The notes under the pieces were generated by a model. It was not told the origin of the DNA, did no database searches, and was given only the letters and a program-made list of their open reading frames with translations. Shown one piece after another: positions 8,234-16,682 of a stretch of 64,000 nt of DNA (positions within the stretch are counted from its first letter, which is position 1; every line of letters starts with the position of its first letter). Source of the stretch: JACMRP01 sp047302465 (GTDB taxonomy: Bacteria; Bdellovibrionota; Bdellovibrionia; Bdellovibrionales; Bdellovibrionaceae); assembly GCF_047302465.1 (NCBI RefSeq), contig NZ_CP178621.1:2046001-2110000 (forward strand). Reading direction: 5' to 3'. A program made the translations under genes and the position numbers.

Positions 8234-8976
8234 TTAGGATTCTCCTGAGTGAGTGGAAAAAGTTGTACGTTGAGGCGGTAAACCGAGTCGCGATCGCCAG
8301 CTTCCAAGAAAGCAGACAAACGGCGACGGAAGTCCTGGATTAAGTTTTTAGCCTCGGTCAGTTTTTTAGAGTTAATCGCCATAGTAATTCCCGTGATATC
8401 ACGGCTTTGCACAGAATCCTTCTCGAGGGACTCTAAGGCGCGTTCAATGTGTTGGCGATGAGCTGCGCGTAAACGTGTATTCGGAATATTGGTCGGGGTG
8501 GACATGTTCTTGCCTGTGAGTTTCCAGGACGTATCACTCTTTTGGATAAGGCCTAGCTTCTCCATACGGTAAAGAGCTTCCATCGCAACGCCCATAGGAA
8601 TATTCAGACGTTTTGCGATCGACTTCGTGTCTGACTTTGTTTTTGAAAGTTCCAGGACCGACAGGATTGCGAAATGCTCCCAAGAACCCACGACCTCGGC
8701 ACTGGCCATATCAAACTCTGCATAGTCGATTTTTTGCGCGGCATCTTGGCCACCAATCGTGCCCATCAATAACAATTGCATCTGAAGCGGATCTTCGATT
8801 TCAAGGCGATCAATGAGCTTCATTGCCATCTTAGATGTCAACGGGCGCTTCCCGCGGAGGATCGCCGACAAAGTCGAAGAATCCAGATCCAGCGAGTTTG
8901 CGAAGGCACGCAAAGAATATTTAGGATTCTTGCGGCTTCGTTCAGCAAAGATTTTTTGTAAATGCTCAATCAACAT
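8230..8976 (-). CDS. TIGR02147/DUF4423 family transcriptional regulator
   Basis: A 248-residue cytoplasmic protein. The N-terminal 70 residues form an XRE-like helix-turn-helix with the family phrases NPKYSLRAFA and LRGKRPLTSKMAMKL, followed by a winged-helix-like DUF4423 domain (AILSVLELSKTKSDTKSIAKRL) and the C-terminal QSRDITGITMAI / RRRLSAFLEAGD region. Families of this type are expanded in Bdellovibrio and Fibrobacter (established knowledge); targets are unknown. It overlaps the next gene by 4 nt (ATGA) and heads a four-gene set of exported proteins. A close relative lies at 29066-29851. Confidence 0.85.
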   Translation of the reverse strand: MLIEHLQKIFAERSRKNPKYSLRAFANSLDLDSSTLSAILRGKRPLTSKMAMKLIDRLEIEDPLQMQLLLMGTIGGQDAAQKIDYAEFDMASAEVVGSWEHFAILSVLELSKTKSDTKSIAKRLNIPMGVAMEALYRMEKLGLIQKSDTSWKLTGKNMSTPTNIPNTRLRAAHRQHIERALESLEKDSVQSRDITGITMAINSKKLTEAKNLIQDFRRRLSAFLEAGDRDSVYRLNVQLFPLTQENPK

Positions 8977-9064
8977 GAGCGGGTTTTAACACTAGGCTTC
9001 CAATAACAGCCAGTAATTTTGCCGCAAAGTGCGGCAAAACTGCCGCACTGAAAGTCTTACATAC

Positions 9065-9091
9065 AAAAAAACCCCGAGTTCGGGGCTTTTT
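9065..9091. terminator. Rho-independent terminator after the 9119-9802 gene
   Basis: Stem CCCCGA / TCGGGG with a 2 nt loop plus flanking A/T extension, an A-run on the left (T-run in minus transcripts) and a T-run on the right. It is placed to end minus-strand transcription of 9119-9802. Confidence 0.85.
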
Positions 9092-9118
9092 GAAGAAAAA
9101 ATGTGAGAATACTACGGG

Positions 9119-9802
9119 TTACAGTTTTAATCTCGGGCATTTTCTAGAGAGGAAACTCTTGAGTTGAGCATCCGTGTGCTTAAAGTCGACGTCGCCGTCA
9201 GCGCTGTATTTGAACACATCCCCGTTTACGACTGTGCACGCGTTGTTTTGAGCGTCACGGAAAGTGATACGTCTTTTAGGATTTTGGCTTGGGCTTTGGC
9301 CGGCCTGATAACCAATGTCCAAATAGAGGCCGTTGTTTTTAGTGATTTCAACTCCGCCTTTATTTGTGCGAGTCACATCGTAATCCATTGTGAACGTTGT
9401 GTCTGAAATGCTCACTAGGATGGCTTTTTCTGTGTTGAAGACAAAAACCTTTCCACTTGGAGTTTGCACACTCAAACGTTTTGCAGATGGATCATAAGAG
9501 TATGTCACAGTGTCATTCAGACGAGGAAACATGAAGAACTCGCGAGCGCCAGTGTCTTCGTTGTCTGGACCATTGCCAAGAGAGTTAAAAATCATAAAGA
9601 GACCGGTCGAATCAAATAGGAAACTTCTGTAAGTCATCCCATTTGGACTTCTTGGAGAAACAGTCACCATACAGTCGTGTCCCGGAATGGACTGGATCAT
9701 GGTGTTGTCGAGCGCTTCATACTTGTCTAAGCAAGAACTTGGAGCTGCTGATACTTGAGTAGAGACACCTAGAAGCAAAATCAATGCTGCGAACAATTTC
9801 AT
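9119..9802 (-). CDS. Exported protein of unknown function
   Basis: A 227-residue protein with signal MKLFAALILLLGVSTQVSA and mature start APSSCLDKYEALDN. The start at 9802 is fixed by the signal peptide and a strong GAGGGGG upstream; a longer form from 9853 has no SD and an unlikely leader. The body looks like an all-beta secreted domain, with alternating hydrophobic strands (SYDPSAKRLSVQTPSGKV). Cysteines are at the start, in HDCMVTV, in NNACTVV and in the C-terminal RKCPRLKL. The SD and start codon lie in a small inverted repeat (9800-9817). No family recognised. Confidence 0.75.
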   Translation of the reverse strand: MKLFAALILLLGVSTQVSAAPSSCLDKYEALDNTMIQSIPGHDCMVTVSPRSPNGMTYRSFLFDSTGLFMIFNSLGNGPDNEDTGAREFFMFPRLNDTVTYSYDPSAKRLSVQTPSGKVFVFNTEKAILVSISDTTFTMDYDVTRTNKGGVEITKNNGLYLDIGYQAGQSPSQNPKRRITFRDAQNNACTVVNGDVFKYSADGDVDFKHTDAQLKSFLSRKCPRLKL

Positions 9803-9817
9803 AGAACCCCCTCTATG
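9800..9817 (-). promoter_or_regulatory. Inverted repeat holding SD and start codon
   Basis: On the minus strand CATAGA and TCTATG pair around a 6 nt loop GGGGGT. The start ATG lies in the 3' arm and the SD in the loop, so folding would affect initiation of the 9119-9802 gene. The stem is only 6 bp, so this may be chance. Confidence 0.35.
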
Positions 9818-9951
9818 TTTCAATTCTAGACATTGGGACCGGGGACTAGTCAATGCTCCATTTGTTTTTAGGGTACGTTTCTCGTCTTATTTTGGACCTA
9901 ACAGGCTGATTTGCTGAAGGTTTTGCCGAAAAACGCCGAAATAGAGAGTGT

Positions 9952-10221
9952 ATGTCGAATATCTGCAAATGGGTGATTCTATTGTTAATTGTCGTAAACG
10001 TGGCTGCGTGTGGAGACGCCAAGCCTCAGGTGGATTTTTTGATCAATCCAAGCCTGGGTCTTAACACTCCACCAGGATCCGCAAGCTCCACGAATTTATC
10101 ACCCACGGAAGTAGTGACTGACGGAGTTTATAAAATCAAAGGCCGCGTAAGTTCCATTGAAGGACAAAGCCAATTAAGCGGTGGCAGTTACAAAATCAAA
10201 GGAAAGATTTCCTTTCAATAG
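9952..10221 (+). CDS. Small lipoprotein with YKIKG repeats
   Basis: An 89-residue protein with a lipobox in VVNVAACGDAKPQ (lipid-bearing Cys20) and a Ser/Thr/Pro-rich linker. The C-terminus carries two copies of a short unit: DGVYKIKGRVSS and GGSYKIKGKISF. The gene ends 12 nt before the giant fibre gene on the same strand, so the two are almost certainly cotranscribed. An anchoring or secretion-helper role for the fibre is inferred from position only. No family recognised. Confidence 0.7.
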   Translation: MSNICKWVILLLIVVNVAACGDAKPQVDFLINPSLGLNTPPGSASSTNLSPTEVVTDGVYKIKGRVSSIEGQSQLSGGSYKIKGKISFQ

Positions 10222-10233
10222 GGAGAGACAGGG

Positions 10234-13200
10234 ATGAGCTTACAAAAACACTGTACGTATCTTCTGAGTCTTGTAATGGGGGTGGCACTTGCAGCTAGTA
10301 CGGCGCATGCAGCTCCAGATAGTTTTGTCTATGAAGGTGTTCTTGAAGACACTTCGGGCCCTATTACAACTTCTGCAACTCTCGTCCTAAAAATCTACGA
10401 TCCAGCTCAAGGTTGTCTTCTTTACGAAGAAGGACAAATTGTTACCCCAGCTACTGATGGTTCTTTCAGTATTCGTGTGGGTTCTGCTATTGCAAACATC
10501 AAAAGAACTGCAAATGACCCAGGTCTTACCATGGGCAGTGTTTTTGCGTCCTCTGGAACTATTCGTGGCACCGGAACTGCCAACTGTACGGCAGGTTATG
10601 TAGCGACAAGCTCTGAGAGTCGTCGATTGGTGATCAACGTCAATGGCTCTGATCTAACACCAGCGATTGAACTTTCATCAGCTCCGTTTGCGATCAACGC
10701 AGGCAATGCTGATAAAGTCGGAAACTACGACAGTTCTAAAATTCTTCGCACCGATGGGACTGCAAGCATTGCAGCGCTGAACGATGCGAAGGTGACGATC
10801 TTGCAAAACTTATTGAATGGTACCCTAAGCTCAAGCCCTATTAGTTCGGGCGAGGCTGCAAGCAAAGGTTATGTGGATGGCATTGCATCCAACATGTTGC
10901 CACTGACAACAACTTTTGCGGGGGATGTGTCTGGTAACTACAACACGCTTTCTGTAAATGCGATTAAAGGAAAAGCTGTCGATGACACGGGGATTGCAAG
11001 CGGTAAGGTTTTAAAATACGACGGCGCCAAATGGGTGATGGGTGCTGATAATGTCGGCTCTTCACTGACTTTGGGTGATGGTAAAATCTTTGTCGGTAAT
11101 GCCAGTGGCGCTACCGAGGTCTCAGTAAGCGGGGATGCAAATCTCTCTAACACGGGCGCATTAACTCTGGCTTCAACGATCACAGCTGGTGGTCCAGTTG
11201 GAACTTCTGGTTATGTACCTGTTATTACCTACGATGCTAAAGGTCGTTTGACGGCGGTCTCCTCAGCTGCGGTGAATGATGCATCAAAGCTCCCACTTGC
11301 TGGTGGCATGATGTCTGGCGCAATCGATATGAATTCGCAGGCGATTAGTAACGCGGGTGATATTTCAATGTCTGCGAACAAGTACTTCAAACTTTCTAAC
11401 AACGGGACAAGCGGATCTGTGGCCGGTCAAATGTGGTTTGATGGCTCGAATATCAAATTCCACGATGGCACTTTAGTAAGAACTCTTGGTGTGGCGGGTG
11501 CCGGTATAACTAGCCTCAATGGCTTGACTTCTAGTACTCAGACTTTTGGAATTGGTACCTCAGGCGATGCGCCATCATTTAGCTCTGTGAGCGATGGTCA
11601 TACCTTGAATATCCCAATGGCTAGTGCCTCCGGCACGGTCACTGCCGGTCTTATTAGTAACGCTGATTACGTTGCAATGACGGCAAAACAAACTAGCTCA
11701 TTAGCTGATTCTAGCATCTGGATTGGTAATAATTCCGGCAAAGCTCAAGCGCGCGCAATGTCGGGCGATGCAACGATTTCTAATACGGGTGTTTTGACTG
11801 TTAATAAAACTCAAACAGCTGAAGCAAGTAAGATTTTGCAGTTAAATGCACTCGGCGTTGCGAATACCGGGGGCATGTTTGCGAGCGCGGCGGACGGTAC
11901 GCCTTATACTTCCTCCTCTGGGTCAAACAAGACGCCCACCAGTGCTACACATGTCACTGTTGAAAATTATCAAGGTTTGAATGGTGGCGCATCTTACTAC
12001 AGAATGATCGCCACTAATTCAGTTGGCAATGATCAGCACGCCTATATCGGAACTGTATCGAGTTCAGGGGCAGCGGCGTGGGCTCCATCCATGGTCTTTG
12101 GTCACAGTACGGCAAGCACTGCATACACAGAAGCAATGCGCATTCAAAATAGCAACGTAGGTATCGGTACAACCACACCTGCGACGAAACTCGATGTTTC
12201 TGGTGTGACACGCTCGACGGGCTTTGATGTGAACCCAACATATGGCGGTAATCAGCTTTCCATCAGAGCACCAGCAAGCTTTGCAAACTATACTTTAACT
12301 TTGCCAACAACCCCGGGAACTCCGAGTCAGGTTTTACAAACTGATGGCGCCGGATTTCTTTCGTGGGTAACTCCAGCAGCTGGTGGTATGAGCTCTGCAT
12401 TAGCTCCTACAAAATTTTGGGTGGGTAATGCATCAGGGGGCGCTGAAGCCTTCGCTTTAAGTGGTGACATCAATACGGTAAGTAATACTGGTGCGGTGAC
12501 AATCAAAAAGACCACTGTTGGCTCTGTTGATACGATTCTTTCGCTAGATGGTTCAGGATATGCAACAGCTCAAGGTTTCGTTGCAAAAGGCGTTGGCACA
12601 GTCACGATGTTGCCACCTTCAGGTGCTGCAAACTATCAGCTTCGGTTACCTTCGGCAGCTCCGGCAACCGATCAAATTATGAAATCTGATGGCTCGGGAA
12701 ATTTGACTTGGGTGAATATGGCCACAGGTAGTGTCACATCTATTTCGGGGGCTTATCCAATAGCGACAAGTGGATCGGTTTCAAGTCCTACTATTTCTTT
12801 GTCAAACCCATCAAGTGGATTTCCGTTTTACAAATGGGACGGTTCTGCTTGGCTTGACACTCATTTGAATGTCACAGACCTTCGCAGCAGTGCGGGTGGT
12901 TTTGGTCCTCAGTTCCCAACAGGTTGTACGAATCAGCAAACAATGGTTTGGGTTTCAATTGCTGATGCTTATCAGTGCCAAGACATCAAGATCGCCGACA
13001 TGGTGAAAATGACGACGGCAGTAATGATATTCTATGTCACTCCAACTGGTGACGATGCCACCTGTAACGGCCAATTCAATCAGCCATCTGGAATGGCGCC
13101 AAACTGCGCGGCAAGAACTCTGCAAGGGGCTCTTGATAAAGTTCCTGACATCATTAAACACAATGTCACGATCTATGTAGAATCTCTAGGTTTGCCGGGA

Positions 13201-14646
13201 TCGAATCAAACTATGGCGATGATCAACAAAGCGGTCGCTGCAACGGATCCTGTCATGGGCCCTTTCCTTAAAATTGAAGGTATGGGCGGCACTTACAAAA
13301 CGCTTTATGGTAACGGCTATACTGGGTCCGTGGGACTTGTTGTTGGACCATTAAGCCGTGGTGTTTATTTGAAAAACCTCAACATCGATGGGTTTCGCGA
13401 AGAAGGCTTAAGCGTCAATGGCGGTCTTGTATTGCTTGAAAACATTTCTATGAATGACAACGCGACTGCAATCCGCGCCAGTGGCGGAGCACAAGTCGTG
13501 CATCAAGGACCAAGTGCATTGCAAATTTCTGTTGCAAACTTGGGTGGCTCTGACGGCAGCCGCGGGATTGAAATCTTCCAAGCGTCGATGCATACCGAAT
13601 CAGGACTAAATATCAATATTGGAAGCTCGCTAAACAATCGCGGTATCAGCATTAGTCAAGGGGAGTTGGGCCTTGAAGGCGGGATGTCTGACATCATTTC
13701 TTTCGCAAGTAATTACTTAACGGGTATTGAGATTTCGCCTGGCGGAAATCTGTATATCGAGAATTCACACACGTTAAGAGTGAATATGGGTAATAACTCA
13801 AATGCTTCTGCAATTAATGTTCGTGGTGGATCTCTTACTTCCAGCGGATATTTGGAGCTTATGAATATTTCTGGCCAAGGTTTGATCTGTGAGAGCGGCG
13901 CAAAGTGCCTTCTTTACGGAAGCTTCAGAGCAAACTCAGGCGCAGGTCGTCCGTATGTAGCGGTGCGCGGCAACTCGTACATGCAATCTCAAGGTTATTT
14001 TGAGATCGGTGGACCTGAAGGTTCAGGCTCTGCAGGTCTAGAGATCACTGATAATTCGATTTTTAAATTCAATCCGTTCTCGGTCTCGCAAACGTTCTCG
14101 ATGACGGGAAATTCTGGCAACGTTGGTAACGTAGCTATTCGTCTTAAAAATGGCAGCCGATTCATCTTTGAAGGCGGCATGAATAATCCAACATTAGATA
14201 TTGCGAACTATCAAAAGCTCTTTGAAGCTTCTGGAAATAGCTCGTTCACCGTTGAAGGCAATACGGGTGGTGTTTCTGCGGTTCCTGGCGAAGCTTATGT
14301 CGATGAGACTAGTACTTCGAAATCGCAAACTAACATTCCAGTCCCAGTGCCATTCAGAGCATGTACTGGTGGTTTGGTCCCAGTGGGTAAAGGCCCTGGA
14401 GCTTTCTGTATCGATAGTTCAAGTATGGGAGTTAATACTTACACTGGAGCCATGAACATCTGTAATGATAGAGGCCTTAAACTTTGTAGCAAAGTTCAGT
14501 ATGCGCAATTCTGTGCTTCTGGAAATACCGTGAGTGGTCTGCATTGGACTATCGGCATGGAAGACATGAGTTGTAACAACTCAAGCGTCAGTGTTACGAA
14601 CGACACAGGCTTTAATACGAACTATCAGTTTAGATGTTGCCTGTAA
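10234..14646 (+). CDS. Giant tail-fibre-like surface protein with beta-helix and Cys-rich tip
   Basis: A 1470-residue exported protein (signal to about residue 27, ...ASTAHA). N-terminal domain: about 30-160. The shaft has three copies of a W/F-V/I-G-N-x-S-G ... SGDxxxSNTG unit starting near residues 284, 494 and 727, phage-tail-fibre phrases (MMSGAIDMNSQAISN, VGIGTTTPATKLDVSG) and two QVLQTDGAGFLSWV-like modules. Residues about 935-1350 look like a right-handed beta-helix. The last ~95 residues form a Cys-rich domain (eight Cys, ending RCCL) like FGE/C-type-lectin-fold tips. This layout fits the long chimeric fibre adhesins reported in Bdellovibrio for prey recognition; that role is inferred here. 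Confidence 0.8.
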   Translation: MSLQKHCTYLLSLVMGVALAASTAHAAPDSFVYEGVLEDTSGPITTSATLVLKIYDPAQGCLLYEEGQIVTPATDGSFSIRVGSAIANIKRTANDPGLTMGSVFASSGTIRGTGTANCTAGYVATSSESRRLVINVNGSDLTPAIELSSAPFAINAGNADKVGNYDSSKILRTDGTASIAALNDAKVTILQNLLNGTLSSSPISSGEAASKGYVDGIASNMLPLTTTFAGDVSGNYNTLSVNAIKGKAVDDTGIASGKVLKYDGAKWVMGADNVGSSLTLGDGKIFVGNASGATEVSVSGDANLSNTGALTLASTITAGGPVGTSGYVPVITYDAKGRLTAVSSAAVNDASKLPLAGGMMSGAIDMNSQAISNAGDISMSANKYFKLSNNGTSGSVAGQMWFDGSNIKFHDGTLVRTLGVAGAGITSLNGLTSSTQTFGIGTSGDAPSFSSVSDGHTLNIPMASASGTVTAGLISNADYVAMTAKQTSSLADSSIWIGNNSGKAQARAMSGDATISNTGVLTVNKTQTAEASKILQLNALGVANTGGMFASAADGTPYTSSSGSNKTPTSATHVTVENYQGLNGGASYYRMIATNSVGNDQHAYIGTVSSSGAAAWAPSMVFGHSTASTAYTEAMRIQNSNVGIGTTTPATKLDVSGVTRSTGFDVNPTYGGNQLSIRAPASFANYTLTLPTTPGTPSQVLQTDGAGFLSWVTPAAGGMSSALAPTKFWVGNASGGAEAFALSGDINTVSNTGAVTIKKTTVGSVDTILSLDGSGYATAQGFVAKGVGTVTMLPPSGAANYQLRLPSAAPATDQIMKSDGSGNLTWVNMATGSVTSISGAYPIATSGSVSSPTISLSNPSSGFPFYKWDGSAWLDTHLNVTDLRSSAGGFGPQFPTGCTNQQTMVWVSIADAYQCQDIKIADMVKMTTAVMIFYVTPTGDDATCNGQFNQPSGMAPNCAARTLQGALDKVPDIIKHNVTIYVESLGLPGSNQTMAMINKAVAATDPVMGPFLKIEGMGGTYKTLYGNGYTGSVGLVVGPLSRGVYLKNLNIDGFREEGLSVNGGLVLLENISMNDNATAIRASGGAQVVHQGPSALQISVANLGGSDGSRGIEIFQASMHTESGLNINIGSSLNNRGISISQGELGLEGGMSDIISFASNYLTGIEISPGGNLYIENSHTLRVNMGNNSNASAINVRGGSLTSSGYLELMNISGQGLICESGAKCLLYGSFRANSGAGRPYVAVRGNSYMQSQGYFEIGGPEGSGSAGLEITDNSIFKFNPFSVSQTFSMTGNSGNVGNVAIRLKNGSRFIFEGGMNNPTLDIANYQKLFEASGNSSFTVEGNTGGVSAVPGEAYVDETSTSKSQTNIPVPVPFRACTGGLVPVGKGPGAFCIDSSSMGVNTYTGAMNICNDRGLKLCSKVQYAQFCASGNTVSGLHWTIGMEDMSCNNSSVSVTNDTGFNTNYQFRCCL

Positions 14647-14664
14647 TTCGTAGTTTGAAAGGCA

Positions 14665-14699
14665 TAAAAAAAGCCCGTTCTAAAGACGGGCTTTTTTAT
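14665..14699. terminator. Bidirectional terminator between fibre gene and 14717 gene
   Basis: Stem AAGCCCGT / ACGGGCTT with a 7 nt loop, an A-run before and a T-run after, so it serves both converging genes. Confidence 0.9.
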
Positions 14700-14716
14700 T
14701 TAAACGGGTAGTGTGA

Positions 14717-15397
14717 CTACTCGCCTAGTTTCTTAAAGTAATAACACATGTACATAACATCACCAGGATTTAAGCGTCCCATATCAGCATATTTTTGCGG
14801 AAAAGCTGCGGTCCATTTTTCGATGATATAGTTTTGGTAAGTCTTAAACTCATGACGTTCGTCAGGGTTACCATTAGTTTCCCAATCATTAGTGTATGAA
14901 AGCGTCGGATAATCTACGTAATTAGAAAGATGTTTTAACAGTGGACTTACAAGTCTTTCAAATTGTGATTTGTTATCTGCGAACTTGTCGTCATTATCAA
15001 AGTAATCCGCTGGAAGAGCGTTATTCATAATCATAAGACCGTTAATTTTTGCAGGATTTCTCTCTACAAAGCCAGGTCCTGCATCGTCAGAAGCTTCTTC
15101 TTGATAGTACCCAAACATTGCACCAATCGGCTGATTCTGAGCATTGCGTTTAAAACAACGGCCGGCATGGAAACCTTTAATCTCTGCAAAGGTCACAGAT
15201 TCGCCAGCTTTATACCAACTTAAAATGGTATTAAATCTTGTGTCGCTAGATGCAGAAATATCCTGGGTTTCGGAAGCATTTAAAACCTCTGTTTGAGATT
15301 GGCTAAAAATAGATTCCAAATTGAATGCCGAAATACCATCAGAAGCCTGGGCAAATGCACCTGATAAAGTCATAGCAAATACTAGAAGCGATTTCAT
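14717..15397 (-). CDS. Exported protein of unknown function
   Basis: A 226-residue protein with signal MKSLLVFAMTLSGAFAQA. The mature protein has an EIKGFHAGRCF segment (about residue 75), an acidic middle region and a C-terminal MYMCYYFKKLGE. AAAGGA lies 9 nt before the ATG. It converges on the fibre gene and diverges from the PHB-depolymerase-type gene. No family was recognised; the Gly-Arg-Cys-Phe neighbourhood suggests a small disulfide-bearing secreted domain. Confidence 0.7.
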   Translation of the reverse strand: MKSLLVFAMTLSGAFAQASDGISAFNLESIFSQSQTEVLNASETQDISASSDTRFNTILSWYKAGESVTFAEIKGFHAGRCFKRNAQNQPIGAMFGYYQEEASDDAGPGFVERNPAKINGLMIMNNALPADYFDNDDKFADNKSQFERLVSPLLKHLSNYVDYPTLSYTNDWETNGNPDERHEFKTYQNYIIEKWTAAFPQKYADMGRLNPGDVMYMCYYFKKLGE

Positions 15398-15678
15398 AGA
15401 TGATCCTTTCTGTGAATCACAAAGCTAACCACAGACTTTTGTAGGAAAAGGAGAAACATTCAATAGATTGCGCCTGGTATAAACCATGTATTTGAACCCC
15501 AAAAGGCTGAGGTTTCACATTAATGAACTCTTTAAAGAGTGGGTTTATACGTACAGAATAGCGGAAAGGCCCTAGAATCATATCTTCTGATAAGTTATAT
15601 TATGTAACATTAGGTATGTGGTTGATACTTTGGTCTATATACAGGAATATACCCTGAAATTGCATATTTGGGGGTCTT

Positions 15679-16668
15679 GTGCACCTTATATTAGCCTGTT
15701 TTAGCTTCGTTATTTCAATGTCTTTAGGGCTTAGTGCACATTCAACGGAAAAGCTCCCATATCTGAACCTGGATAAGGACTCTGTGACAGTTTCAGGGAT
15801 TTCTTCAGGGGCTTTTATGGCCGTTCAATTAGGCGTCGCTTTTTCGAGTCAAATTAAAGGTATCGCGGCCATCGCTGGTGGCATCTATGGATGTTCTGGT
15901 GGAATCCCTGCGCTTGCTATCAATATCTGCATGAAAAACCCCGCAGTTATTGAGCCTCAGCAATTCGCTGATTTGACTCAAGCTGCTTACGGTAAAAAAC
16001 TTATCGACGACCCTGCTAATCTAGCCCAACAGCGGGTGTTTATTTTAAATGGAACCGATGACGAAACGGTTTTACCAATCGCAGGGCGAAAACTTGAAGA
16101 GTTTTATCAAAAGTTTCATGCAACTCCCCGTACGGAATTTGGATTGGAAATGGGACATGGTTTTCCGTCAAATAAGGGGAAAAATAAGTGCTCAGAAAGT
16201 GCGGCGCCTTGGTTGAATCATTGCGATTATCACGGCGCTAAAGAGATTCTCGAGACTTTCTATGGACCTTTAAAGGCGGCCTCTGAAGAATCAAACTCAG
16301 AAAATTTGCTGGTCATGGATCAAATCGAGTTTGCAAATCCATTGGCTTTGATGGCAACTCAAGGACATATTTATATTCCTAAAACTTGTCGTGCAAAAGG
16401 ATCTCATTGTCGCCTTCACATTGCACTTCATGGGTGTCGTCAGAGTCCTTCAGCAGTTGGCGACGCGTTTGTTTGGGGCTCTGGTTATAATGAGTGGGCT
16501 GATAGAAATAAAATTGTGGTTTTATACCCAGCCGCCCGTGTGAGTTTGATGAATCCAAACGGATGTTGGGATTGGTTTGGATATACGGGTAATGATTATG
16601 CCTTTCGATCTAGCAGGCAAATGACTGCGATCATGAATATGGTCCAGCACTTAACAAGAATGCCCTAG
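15679..16668 (+). CDS. Secreted esterase, PHB depolymerase family
   Basis: A 329-residue exported alpha/beta hydrolase. A short signal peptide is followed by the family N-terminal block: VSGISSGAFMAVQLG holds the nucleophile in the G-x-S-x-G motif, next to a Cys-rich AGGIYGCSGG stretch. The second half has the ALHGCRQS oxyanion-type segment, GYNEWADRNKIVVLYP and GCWDWFGYTG, all typical of extracellular short-chain PHB depolymerases and related esterases. The GTG at 15679 is used because GGGGG lies 4 nt upstream and the signal peptide follows. The polymer or ester cleaved is not provable from sequence. It converges on the heme operon with a 14 nt gap. Confidence 0.85.
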   Translation: MHLILACFSFVISMSLGLSAHSTEKLPYLNLDKDSVTVSGISSGAFMAVQLGVAFSSQIKGIAAIAGGIYGCSGGIPALAINICMKNPAVIEPQQFADLTQAAYGKKLIDDPANLAQQRVFILNGTDDETVLPIAGRKLEEFYQKFHATPRTEFGLEMGHGFPSNKGKNKCSESAAPWLNHCDYHGAKEILETFYGPLKAASEESNSENLLVMDQIEFANPLALMATQGHIYIPKTCRAKGSHCRLHIALHGCRQSPSAVGDAFVWGSGYNEWADRNKIVVLYPAARVSLMNPNGCWDWFGYTGNDYAFRSSRQMTAIMNMVQHLTRMP

Positions 16669-16682
16669 AGCTAAAAGAAGAG

